A DNA stretch of 64,000 nucleotides, taken from the NCBI RefSeq assembly GCF_963668385.1, contig NZ_OY764327.1, forward strand, positions 1,984,001-2,048,000, given 5' to 3'. How positions within the stretch are numbered: the first letter of the stretch is position 1; each line of letters begins with the position of its first letter. The DNA comes from an uncultured Carboxylicivirga sp. (lineage in GTDB: Bacteria > Bacteroidota > Bacteroidia > Bacteroidales > Marinilabiliaceae). This document shows positions 19,446 through 29,114 of the stretch, piece by piece. The notes under the pieces were generated by a model. That model was not told where the DNA came from. It ran no database searches and was given only the letters and a program-made list of their open reading frames with translations. The translations under genes were made by a program, and so were the position numbers.

Positions 19446-21785
19446 ATGAATACACAATTCAAATTAATAATAAGAAATCAGTTTAAGAAACCTGTTATTT
19501 CGTTTGTAAACCTGATGGGTTTATCGATAAGTTTGGCATTGGTTATTACTTTGTCGGTTTATTGTTATGGGGAATTTACAGTTGATTCTCAACATAAAAA
19601 AGCAGATAACATCTATCTCTTCGTTAAGGCAGGAAAAGCGACATATACTCCGGGTATTTTAAAAGATGCCATTGATAATAATGTTTCTGGTATTGAAAAG
19701 GCAGTAAGAATAACTAACACCTGGAATACACCTGTATTTCAGTATGACAACAATGAACCTCTTAACTCCGATTTGGTTTTTGCAGATAAAGGCTTTTTTG
19801 ATGTTTTTACGTATGAAAGTACTGAAGGTAACTTAAAAACAGCTTTGAATAATCCGATGAATATAGTTATAAGCTCAAGGTTAGCACATAAACTATTTGG
19901 AAATTCTAAAGCACTTGGTAAGACAATAAAGCTAGATAATAAACATTTTTTGACAGTAGCTGGAGTTTTTAAAATTCCGCAAAAATCAAGTATTGAGTTT
20001 AGTGCAATCACCAACATGCAGAGCCGACAAATTATTCAACCGAGCGAAGGTATTTTTACATCATGGGAGTGGAATAATTTTCATTTAATACTTCTTTTAA
20101 ACCAGAATACTTCACCTCAATTAGTTGCTTCAAATATAATTAATGTTGTTCCTGAAGGCACGCAAAAAAGATATGATGGGTCAGTATTATTACCGTTAAA
20201 GGAAATTTATTATTCGGGTTTCGCTGATGAATGGTCCCATTATCTAAAAGGTGGTAATAAAAAGAAAACGCTTCTACTAACTTTTGTAGCTCTGCTGGTA
20301 CTGGTAATTGCATTATTAAACTACATTAATGTATCGATATCACAGAAACAAGAAAGAGTTAAACAAACTTCTTTACTTAGAATTAATGGGGCAAATTATC
20401 AAAGTATTTTCTCAAGTATTTTTGCAGAAACTTTGCTGTTTTATTTAACGGCCATCGCGATTGCTCATCTTATTATTTTTATTTGTGAAATACCATTGAA
20501 ACAGTTTACCGGAATTGAATTTGATTCGCATTTTATTTTTTCCACCCATTATTTACTTACCATCGGGTTAGTTGGATTTATTCTGTGTTTTATTGGTAGC
20601 ATTGTTCCAACTTTTCAATTATTGACGAACAAATTGAATTTATCGGGACGGTCAAAAATTTCAGGTGATAGCGTTTTGTTAAAAGGTAGTTTAGTTGTTT
20701 TTCAAATGATTATTGCCATGGTACTAATTGCATTCACCATCTTAATACAAAAACAAGTGAGTTTTGGGAGTGACGAATTTAGGAATAACCAAGATAACAT
20801 AGTGGGAATTCAATTGACGCCACAGCTTATTGAGAAACAAGATGTTTTAAAAGATAAATTAGCTCAAATCCCAAATCTAAGCGAAATAACATTTACTCAG
20901 TATTTTCCAGGTAAAGAGTTTTCTAGTTGGTGTTCCGATTTGCAGAACGAAAATGAAGATTTGAAGGTGTGTTTTAATACTTTTAGTTCAAATTCTGGAT
21001 TATTTAGCCTGATGAATCTTGACTTAGAAGAAGGCAGCTTGTTTAATGAAAATAATTTAGCAGATAAAGGGAAGGTACTTGTAAACGAAAGCTTTGTAAA
21101 TAAATATAACTTATTGCATCCAGTTGGCACAGTTATAAATATGCATGGAGGATATGAAATAGCTGGAGTTATTAAGGATTTCTATTATTATCCTATACAT
21201 CAACCTATCGAGCCTTTGGTTATTCGAAATGAGGGCTTTGCTTCTGTTTGTTTGGTTAAAGTAAAAAACAATAATTTCAAAGAATTAAATACCACAATTG
21301 CCTCACTTAAAAAAATTGCAAAAGAAATTTCTCCTGCTTTTCCTGTTGAGGTATCTTTTTTCGATAAAGCAATAGAGAATATGTACCAATCAGAGATGTA
21401 TTTCCAACGTACGTTTTCTTTGTTTTCCATATGTGCAATTGTAATCTGCTGTTTAGGTATTTTGGCATTATCGTTATCAAGTTGTCAAAAGCGCACAAAA
21501 GAAATTGGCATCCGAAAAGTAAACGGAGCTAAAATATCAGAGATTCTTACCCTGCTCAACAAAGACTTTATCAAATGGGTTGCCATTGCTTTTGTAATTG
21601 CTACACCCATCGCCTGGTTTGCCATGAATAAATGGCTCGAGAATTTTGCCTATAAAACCAACCTTAGCTGGTGGATTTTTGCTTTGGCTGGTTTACTAGC
21701 TTTAGGAATTGCCTTATTAACCGTTTCCTATCAATCGTGGAAAGCAGCTGTGAAAAATCCGGTGGAGGCGTTGAGGTATGAGTAA
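19446..21785 (+). CDS. Two-module FtsX/MacB-type ABC permease 4
   Basis: 779 aa, 40 nt after permease 3. The C-terminal cassette (K-E-I-G-I-R-K-V-N-G-A-K-I-S-E-I-L-T-L-L-N-K-D-F) shares the two identical nucleotide tracts described for permease 3. The first periplasmic domain is shorter than in most neighbours. The tail is N-P-V-E-A-L-R-Y-E. Confidence 0.9.
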   Translation: MNTQFKLIIRNQFKKPVISFVNLMGLSISLALVITLSVYCYGEFTVDSQHKKADNIYLFVKAGKATYTPGILKDAIDNNVSGIEKAVRITNTWNTPVFQYDNNEPLNSDLVFADKGFFDVFTYESTEGNLKTALNNPMNIVISSRLAHKLFGNSKALGKTIKLDNKHFLTVAGVFKIPQKSSIEFSAITNMQSRQIIQPSEGIFTSWEWNNFHLILLLNQNTSPQLVASNIINVVPEGTQKRYDGSVLLPLKEIYYSGFADEWSHYLKGGNKKKTLLLTFVALLVLVIALLNYINVSISQKQERVKQTSLLRINGANYQSIFSSIFAETLLFYLTAIAIAHLIIFICEIPLKQFTGIEFDSHFIFSTHYLLTIGLVGFILCFIGSIVPTFQLLTNKLNLSGRSKISGDSVLLKGSLVVFQMIIAMVLIAFTILIQKQVSFGSDEFRNNQDNIVGIQLTPQLIEKQDVLKDKLAQIPNLSEITFTQYFPGKEFSSWCSDLQNENEDLKVCFNTFSSNSGLFSLMNLDLEEGSLFNENNLADKGKVLVNESFVNKYNLLHPVGTVINMHGGYEIAGVIKDFYYYPIHQPIEPLVIRNEGFASVCLVKVKNNNFKELNTTIASLKKIAKEISPAFPVEVSFFDKAIENMYQSEMYFQRTFSLFSICAIVICCLGILALSLSSCQKRTKEIGIRKVNGAKISEILTLLNKDFIKWVAIAFVIATPIAWFAMNKWLENFAYKTNLSWWIFALAGLLALGIALLTVSYQSWKAAVKNPVEALRYE

Positions 21786-21879
21786 AAAGCATAATGTGAA
21801 GAAATCAAAGTCTTTAGTGTATCAATAGAACAATTGTTTCAGCCATTTTATAAATGATATTAATCGAAAACCTAACCAT

Positions 21880-24252
21880 ATGATAATTTTAAAAAACATC
21901 CGATTAACCCTACGCAGTTTAGTGAAAAACAAATGGGTAACACTACTTAATGTATTAGGCCTTACCGTTGGTTTATCTGTAAGCTCACTCATTTTTATCT
22001 TTGTTTATAATCAATATAATATTGATCAGTTTATTCCCGAAATCAATAATGTTTATTGTCTTACCAATAATGGAGAATCGTCTTTCTCAAAAAAAGAGCT
22101 GGATCATATAAGACACGAGGTTCCTGCAATGAATCAAGTAACCTTTTGTTCCGAAGACTGGTCGCCACAGGTATTTTTGAAATCAGGAGAAAACTCGTTT
22201 AAAACGGATAAGATGTTAACTGCCGATTCTTGTTTCTTCAGGGTATTTGCTTTTGATGCGGTATACGGTAATCCGGCAACAGCTTTAAATGCTTCTAACA
22301 AAGTGGTATTAACACGTTCTTTTGCGCGAAAAATATTTGGCAATATTAATCCGGTTGGTAAAAGCGTAGTTTATAATTCAACCTATTTAGAAGGTGAATT
22401 ACTAGAAATTTCTGCTGTTATCGAGGATTTTCCGCCAACATCATCATGGAATTTTGATGCGGTTCTATCTTTCTCTACCAATTGCCATATTGATTGGTAT
22501 GCAGATAATTTGGAAAATTGGGGAGCACGCAATTATGAAGCTTTTGTTCGGCTTAACGGCAGTGTTTCTAATGATCAGGTATTAGCTAAACTTCAAAATA
22601 TAAATTTAGAGCCTTTGCCCGATTGGGAAAAAGAAGATTTTACATTAGGACTTTTTTCATATTCCGATGTTTATTTTGATTTGCCCGATGTCAGTCTTAC
22701 CAAACATGGTAATAAAGTTACTGTGCTGATTATTGGAATCACCGGCTTGTTAATTCTGCTGCTTGCTTGCATCAACTACATTAATATGACTACGGCACAG
22801 CGAAGAAAACGAAACAAGAATATTGGTATCGTAAAAATATTAGGTGGGCATCGTATGGAAATTATTCGGATGATGACCATGGAATCTTTTGTGCAGGTGT
22901 TATTATCAGGCTTGCTTTCCTTTCTGATCATCGAATTAGCACTACCTGTTTTTAATAGTTTTTTGGCTGTAAATGCTAGTGCTACAGAAGTGTTGAATTT
23001 GCAAAAAATATCAATGGTTGCAGCGGTATTGGTTATGATGATTGCCATAACCGGTATAATACCCGGAATTATTTTTAGCCGTAAGCAAGCTTTGATGGTT
23101 ATCAAACATCAGAATCAGACGAACAAAAATAATCTTTCGCGAAACGGATTATTAATTGTTCAGTTTACAGTAACTATTGTGTTAATTGTTTCTGTATTGA
23201 TGATTAATAAGCAGAATGCTCTTATACAAAAGACCGATACAGGAATTGAAAAAGAGCATGTTATTTATGCTTTCACAAACGAAACGCTCTACGAAAATTC
23301 TGATTCTTTTACCGATGAGCTTAGAAAAATACCCGGTATAGCTGAGTTTACTTATTCCGAGAGTGTTTTAATTGATAATAGTGAGAGCTGGGGGAAAGAT
23401 TTTGAAAATAAAGGAGAACGTTTGAATGTTATTTTCTCGAAACTATCTGTCGCACCAAATTTCTTTGATTTCTTTGGAATTAAACTCAATGAAGGAAGAC
23501 CTTTTAACGATAGATCGGCAGATAATGAGGAATTTATTTTAAATAAGGTAGCTAAGCAAAAGTTTAAAATAAATGATTTGAAAGATGCGCGAATGATTGA
23601 AGCCGAACCTGACCAAGGTGCTATTGTGGGTATTGTTGATAACTTCAACTTCGAATCGTTACATGTGCCAATCAGGGCTGCAGGGTTTAAATGTTCCGGT
23701 GATTTTGACGAAGTAATTTATCTGAAACTAAATGGAGCCAATAAGACAGATATTCAGAATACCATTAATCAGTTTGAAGCGGTATGGAATGAGTTATCTC
23801 CGGGCTTTCCGTTGGAGTATGCTTATCTCGATCAAAAATGGGAAAGTAAGTACAATGAAGAAGCGCAGTTTCAGCAAATCATTTTATACACGACTCTTAT
23901 TTCCATCTTACTTTCATGCATGGGCCTAATTGGCTTAACCTTTTTTGTGGCCGAACAACGTACCAAAGAAATTGGAATTAGAAAGGTTAATGGTGCTAAA
24001 ATATCCGAAATACTTACCATGCTTAATAAAGACTTTATCAAATGGGTAGCCATTGCTTTTGTAATTGCTACGCCCATAGCCTGGTTTGCTATGAATAAAT
24101 GGCTCGAAAATTTTGCTTATAAAACCAGTCTGAGTTGGTGGATATTTGCTTTAGCAGGTTTGCTGGCATTAGCAATTGCCTTACTTACTGTTTCCTATCA
24201 ATCGTGGCAAGCAGCCACACGAAATCCGGTGGAGGCTTTACGATATGAATAG
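21880..24252 (+). CDS. Two-module FtsX/MacB-type ABC permease 5
   Basis: 790 aa, after a 94-bp gap with no visible terminator. Its N-terminal half resembles permease 8 (both have W-S-P-Q-V-F-L-K and P-V-G-K-S with Y-N-S-T-Y-L), a sign of an older whole-gene duplication. Its C-terminal end instead shares a 119-bp identical tract with permease 6 (24076-24194 = 26498-26616). The gene is thus a mosaic: front related to one neighbour, back to another. Confidence 0.9.
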   Translation: MIILKNIRLTLRSLVKNKWVTLLNVLGLTVGLSVSSLIFIFVYNQYNIDQFIPEINNVYCLTNNGESSFSKKELDHIRHEVPAMNQVTFCSEDWSPQVFLKSGENSFKTDKMLTADSCFFRVFAFDAVYGNPATALNASNKVVLTRSFARKIFGNINPVGKSVVYNSTYLEGELLEISAVIEDFPPTSSWNFDAVLSFSTNCHIDWYADNLENWGARNYEAFVRLNGSVSNDQVLAKLQNINLEPLPDWEKEDFTLGLFSYSDVYFDLPDVSLTKHGNKVTVLIIGITGLLILLLACINYINMTTAQRRKRNKNIGIVKILGGHRMEIIRMMTMESFVQVLLSGLLSFLIIELALPVFNSFLAVNASATEVLNLQKISMVAAVLVMMIAITGIIPGIIFSRKQALMVIKHQNQTNKNNLSRNGLLIVQFTVTIVLIVSVLMINKQNALIQKTDTGIEKEHVIYAFTNETLYENSDSFTDELRKIPGIAEFTYSESVLIDNSESWGKDFENKGERLNVIFSKLSVAPNFFDFFGIKLNEGRPFNDRSADNEEFILNKVAKQKFKINDLKDARMIEAEPDQGAIVGIVDNFNFESLHVPIRAAGFKCSGDFDEVIYLKLNGANKTDIQNTINQFEAVWNELSPGFPLEYAYLDQKWESKYNEEAQFQQIILYTTLISILLSCMGLIGLTFFVAEQRTKEIGIRKVNGAKISEILTMLNKDFIKWVAIAFVIATPIAWFAMNKWLENFAYKTSLSWWIFALAGLLALAIALLTVSYQSWQAATRNPVEALRYE

Positions 24253-24298
24253 CCGAATTTAGTAACATCCATTTATTCTTACCTTAAATATTACCAAA

Positions 24299-26674
24299 AT
24301 GAGAAATCTTAGAATTAGCTTAAGACATTTAAAAACTGATAAAACCAATACTTTAATTAGTATAGCAGGTTTAATTATTGGTTTGGGAATTGTGGCTTCA
24401 GTTATTACTTATGTTATTAATGAGTTGAACTACAATCAATCCATAGCTAATAAAAACCGTATTTATAGGGTTCTTCACTTTGATTCTAATGATCATCATT
24501 ATTGGGCAACGACTCCATTTGCAGTAGGAGAACAAGCTAAGATTCAGCTTGCAGAAGTTGAGAGTGTTGTTCATCAATATAATATGGATAATATTGAGGT
24601 TCAGAAAGGGAATGAGTTTATTCCTGAACCTGATATGATGAGTTGTGAGAGTAGTTTTTTCAGCGCTTTTGGAGTGAAAATATTGCAAGGAAGCCTAATT
24701 GATTTTGATGAAACCTCGAAGAGCATTGCGCTTAGTCGTCAGTTGGCAGAGAAATATTTTGCCAATCAAAATCCTTTGGGACAAGAATTAACCCTGCGGT
24801 ATGGTGGACAAAAATATGTAATGGAAGTTACAGCGGTATTTAATGATATTTCGCAAAACTCAACAGTAAAACCAAAGCTGTTAACAAATATCGATTTTGG
24901 TTTACAACACTTGGCTTCTAATCTTATTTCGAGCGGTGAAATGCCAACAGCAGATCAACTTAAGCAAGATTGGGGTATGTCGTTAATGACTACTTATCTG
25001 ATGCTAAAAAAAGATGTTGATCAGAAAGCATTTGAAGCAAAACTGAAAAAGATTGGAGAAGAAAATGCCACTATAAACATGCCAATGGATTTAGCTCTTC
25101 AGTCATTGTCGGATATCTATTTTTCATCAATAGAAATTAGAAATAGTGGTAACGAAAAAGGAAATAAGTCAATGCTGATACTAATGCTTGTAATGGGCCT
25201 CTTAATCTTATTGGTAGCCATCATTAATTATCTGAATTTAGCATCAGCCAGGTTAATGGCTCAAACAAAAAATTACGCTGTCAGAAGAGTTTGCGGAGCT
25301 GGCAATAAAAGCATTGTAAACCAAATTATTACTGAATCTACTATTATCACTTTGGTTGCATTACCATTTGCATTACTTTTTGCCTGGTATGCAATGCCCG
25401 TGGTTAGTCAAATGTTAGGAAAAACGTATACCATTGAGTTTTCAGAACAAATAGTATTAACTCTCATTCTTTTATTTGGTCTAACGCTGGTTTCGGGTAT
25501 CGTAGCTGGTTTATTGGTTTCGTATAAAGTGTCGAGAGTGAGTATGGCCATTATTCTTAAAGGAAATAAACACTTTATTGGTAGTAAGCACTATGCAAGA
25601 AAGGCAATGGTTGTTTTTCAGTTTGTTGTTTTTATTGTTTTAATTTCGGTTACTTTCTTAGTTCAGAAACAGGTTAAATATACCTTTAATAAAGATTTGG
25701 GTTTTAATAAGGAAGGTTTAGTAACCATACCTTTGGGCGATCATAATTTAGACTTGTTCAAGGAGGAGATACTTAAAAATCCATCTGTACTTAGCGCCTC
25801 AGGAACATTGTGGATGCCTCCTAGTGATAACAATATTTTCATGACCTTACCTAAAGTGAGTCACCCTGATGAAAAAGTTAATGTGAATGCTCTTTTTGTA
25901 GATTATGATTTTGTGAAAACAATGGGATTAGAGCTGATAACAGGTTCTGATTTTGAAAAATCAAAAGGCAATGGAGGTGTTATTGTTAATCAGTTAGCCG
26001 CAAAAGAATTGGGACTTACCACTGTGGTTGGAGAAGAAATAGCCTGGGGTAAAGTGGTGGGTTTGGTTAATGATTTTAATATGTCATCGCTTCATCAGAA
26101 AATATCGCCCATGTTGATTGTTTTAAAGCGCGATATGTGTAAAAATATAGCTGTGAGGTTACGAAGCGAAAACTTAGCTCAGAGCATTGACTTTTTAGAA
26201 AAAACATGGAACAAAACTGGAGGCACAACATCTTTTAGTTACGAGTTTCCAAATGATATTATTCGAGAAATGTATCAAGCCGAGATACGGTTTTCACAAA
26301 CAATTGGATTGTTGGCCGTCATAGCCATTTCCATTGCTAGTCTTGGATTACTAGGTTTATCGCTTCTAATTGGTAAGCAACGCACCAAAGAAGTAGGTAT
26401 TCGCAAAGTAAACGGAGCCAAAATATCAGAAATACTTACACTGCTTAACAAAGACTTTATCAAATGGGTAGCTATTGCTTTTGTTATTGCAACACCTATA
26501 GCCTGGTTTGCTATGAATAAATGGCTCGAAAATTTTGCTTATAAAACCAGTCTGAGTTGGTGGATATTTGCTTTAGCAGGTTTGCTGGCATTAGCAATTG
26601 CCTTACTTACTGTTTCATATCAATCGTGGAAAGCAGCCACACGAAATCCGGTGGAGGCTTTGAGATATGAGTAA
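24299..26674 (+). CDS. Two-module FtsX/MacB-type ABC permease 6
   Basis: 791 aa, 46 nt after permease 5. The body is closest to permease 10 in the second block (both have V-D-Y-D-F followed by M-G-L in the second periplasmic domain and N-P-L-G-Q-E or D-P-L-G-Q-E in the first). The C-terminal cassette is nearly identical in DNA to permease 5. The motif reads K-E-V-G-I-R-K-V-N-G-A-K. Confidence 0.9.
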   Translation: MRNLRISLRHLKTDKTNTLISIAGLIIGLGIVASVITYVINELNYNQSIANKNRIYRVLHFDSNDHHYWATTPFAVGEQAKIQLAEVESVVHQYNMDNIEVQKGNEFIPEPDMMSCESSFFSAFGVKILQGSLIDFDETSKSIALSRQLAEKYFANQNPLGQELTLRYGGQKYVMEVTAVFNDISQNSTVKPKLLTNIDFGLQHLASNLISSGEMPTADQLKQDWGMSLMTTYLMLKKDVDQKAFEAKLKKIGEENATINMPMDLALQSLSDIYFSSIEIRNSGNEKGNKSMLILMLVMGLLILLVAIINYLNLASARLMAQTKNYAVRRVCGAGNKSIVNQIITESTIITLVALPFALLFAWYAMPVVSQMLGKTYTIEFSEQIVLTLILLFGLTLVSGIVAGLLVSYKVSRVSMAIILKGNKHFIGSKHYARKAMVVFQFVVFIVLISVTFLVQKQVKYTFNKDLGFNKEGLVTIPLGDHNLDLFKEEILKNPSVLSASGTLWMPPSDNNIFMTLPKVSHPDEKVNVNALFVDYDFVKTMGLELITGSDFEKSKGNGGVIVNQLAAKELGLTTVVGEEIAWGKVVGLVNDFNMSSLHQKISPMLIVLKRDMCKNIAVRLRSENLAQSIDFLEKTWNKTGGTTSFSYEFPNDIIREMYQAEIRFSQTIGLLAVIAISIASLGLLGLSLLIGKQRTKEVGIRKVNGAKISEILTLLNKDFIKWVAIAFVIATPIAWFAMNKWLENFAYKTSLSWWIFALAGLLALAIALLTVSYQSWKAATRNPVEALRYE

Positions 26675-26732
26675 AAAATGAACTGCTGCTATTAGGTGCA
26701 TCAACCAATGAAACAAACTTAAACTAAAGAAT

Positions 26733-29087
26733 ATGTTCTGGACTCAATTTAAACTCATGTTTCGTAATTTATTTCGAAACAAGCTATACTCAGCCATAAA
26801 TATTTTAGGCTTAGCTATTGCAATTACTCTTGTGTTATTATTGTCATCTTATGTATCAAACGAACGAACTATTGATTCGTTTCATGCCAATAAAGACCAA
26901 ATTTATCGTGTTTATGGCGATAATATTAACACTTTCGCGCCTCCCTTTGGCCAGTTTATTCTTGATAATATAACAGGAGCTGAGTGTTATACCCGAACAT
27001 TTGTTCAGGAAGGGACTATCAATTACAAGAACATTAAATATAAGTCGGGAAAATATTTATTGGTCGATTCTGTTTTCTTTAAGATGTTTTCATTTCCATT
27101 GGAGAGAGGAAATCCGGATGAAGTATTGGTATCATACCAAAATGCAGTGTTGTCAGCCAGTTTCGCCCATAAACTATTTGGAACAAGCAATCCCCTTGGT
27201 GAGAGTTTCGAATTAGACGGACACCAGTTTACTGTCACTGGTATTTTTCAGGATTTTAAGGACAATACTCATTTTATTAAACCTAATATAATACTCAATT
27301 TTAGGGCACTTCCTCGTCTTTGGGGTAATGGGGATGAAGGAACTAAGTATTTTATGAACGACTATAGCAACAGTTCGTTTGGTCTGTATGTAATGGCTAA
27401 TAAGAAATCCAATATAATGAAACGTGGGCCTGAATTACTTGAAAAAGCAAAAGAGATTTATTGGATTTTTCAGAATGGTAGAAATACCGAACTCTCATTT
27501 ATGCCACTCGAAGATGTATACTTCAAACAGGGAGCACTTGATTATATTGGAACCCGACAAGGAAATGAAAAATTTCTGACTATCCTTATGTTTATAGCAG
27601 TGATTATTGTAGTAGTAGCTGCCATCAATTACATCAATTTAAATATTACTCAATCGGTGCGGCGAGCTAAAGAAGTTGGAATTAAAAAGATTATTGGTTC
27701 ATTGCGCTTGAGTATTATTCAACAGTTTTTGTTGGAGTCTACATTTATTTCTTTGCTATCTACAATCATAGCAGTATTCCTAACCATTGTTGCTCTACCT
27801 GAGTTTAATAAATTAACCGATAATAGTTTTAGTATAGCAGATATTTTCAATGGTGGCTTTTTGCTTCGAAGTATTATCGTTGTTTTTATAATTGGCATTG
27901 TAGCTGGTATTTTTCCCTCGCTTATTCTTTCACGCTTTAAGGCTATCGACATAGTAAAAGGAACTCCATCGCGGTTAAAAAATAATTTTGGTCAACGGGT
28001 TATGGTTGTTTTTCAGTACACCGTTTCAATTGTATTGATAGCTGTGGTAGGTTTCATTCTAAAGCAAAATGACTTTATGCGAAACTACGATTTAGGCTTT
28101 GATAAAGACAATACCTTTTACATTAGGATGACTAAAGAAACCAATGATCAAAGGGATGCTTTTGAAAACGAATTGATGAAAATACCAGGTGTAAAAGCCG
28201 TTTCGTTTTGCCAGGATTTTCCGGGAGGGCCCATTAACAACAGTTCTTTTGTGAGTAATGGTAAAAATCAAAGTTTTGATGAATTTAGAGTTGATACTGC
28301 TTTTTTCTCTGCTCTTGGAATCTCTTTAGAGCATAATATATCCACATCAGATAATGTTTTTGGCGACAATAAATATGCTTGTATTTTAAATCAAACAGCC
28401 GTAAACGAACTTGAGTTAGAGCCCCCCTATGATGAATTCAAACGATACGATGCAGTTGAGAAAATTAGTCAGGTGATCCCAGATATTAATTTCAGATCGT
28501 TGTATAAAAAAACGCGTCCAACAGTATTTCATATAACCGATAGAAGTGCAGCACCCTTTGTTTTGATAAGAGGAACCGGAGGTAGTTTACCAACCATTGT
28601 GAAAAAAGCTAAAGCTATATTTAAAGAGATGTCGCCATCTGAACCCATTGAATTTAACTTTTTAGATGATGCTCTTAATACGGCTTATAACAAAGAAGAA
28701 CGTTCGGCAAAGATAGTTGGCTACTTTGCCATTTTTGCCATACTAATTTCGTCGTTGGGCATATTTGCATTAGCAAGTTATACAGCTCAAAACCGTAAAA
28801 AAGAAATTGGAGTCAGAAAAGTAAACGGTGCCAAAATTTCGCAAGTAATGCTTATGCTTAACCGAGGCTTTGTTAAATGGGTTGCCATAGCTTTTTTAAT
28901 TGCGATCCCCATCGTTTGGTTTGCCATGAATAAGTGGTTGGAGAATTTCGCCTATAAAACCAGTCTTAGTTGGTGGGTTTTTGCCTTAGCCGGTTTGTTG
29001 GCTTTAGTAATTGCCTTAGTAACCGTAAGCTGGCAAAGCTGGCGTGCCGCCAATAAAAATCCGGTGGAAGCACTGAGGTATGAGTAA
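26733..29087 (+). CDS. Two-module FtsX/MacB-type ABC permease 7
   Basis: 784 aa, 58 nt after permease 6. The C-terminal cassette keeps the protein sequence pattern (K-E-I-G-V-R-K-V-N-G-A-K-I-S-Q-V-M) and the N-K-W-L-E-N-F-A-Y-K-T block but has its own codons, so it is less recently homogenised than permeases 3-6. TMs and the two periplasmic domains are as in permease 1. Confidence 0.9.
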   Translation: MFWTQFKLMFRNLFRNKLYSAINILGLAIAITLVLLLSSYVSNERTIDSFHANKDQIYRVYGDNINTFAPPFGQFILDNITGAECYTRTFVQEGTINYKNIKYKSGKYLLVDSVFFKMFSFPLERGNPDEVLVSYQNAVLSASFAHKLFGTSNPLGESFELDGHQFTVTGIFQDFKDNTHFIKPNIILNFRALPRLWGNGDEGTKYFMNDYSNSSFGLYVMANKKSNIMKRGPELLEKAKEIYWIFQNGRNTELSFMPLEDVYFKQGALDYIGTRQGNEKFLTILMFIAVIIVVVAAINYINLNITQSVRRAKEVGIKKIIGSLRLSIIQQFLLESTFISLLSTIIAVFLTIVALPEFNKLTDNSFSIADIFNGGFLLRSIIVVFIIGIVAGIFPSLILSRFKAIDIVKGTPSRLKNNFGQRVMVVFQYTVSIVLIAVVGFILKQNDFMRNYDLGFDKDNTFYIRMTKETNDQRDAFENELMKIPGVKAVSFCQDFPGGPINNSSFVSNGKNQSFDEFRVDTAFFSALGISLEHNISTSDNVFGDNKYACILNQTAVNELELEPPYDEFKRYDAVEKISQVIPDINFRSLYKKTRPTVFHITDRSAAPFVLIRGTGGSLPTIVKKAKAIFKEMSPSEPIEFNFLDDALNTAYNKEERSAKIVGYFAIFAILISSLGIFALASYTAQNRKKEIGVRKVNGAKISQVMLMLNRGFVKWVAIAFLIAIPIVWFAMNKWLENFAYKTSLSWWVFALAGLLALVIALVTVSWQSWRAANKNPVEALRYE

Positions 29088-29114
29088 ATCCGTTTTGGAG
29101 AAAAAAACAACATT

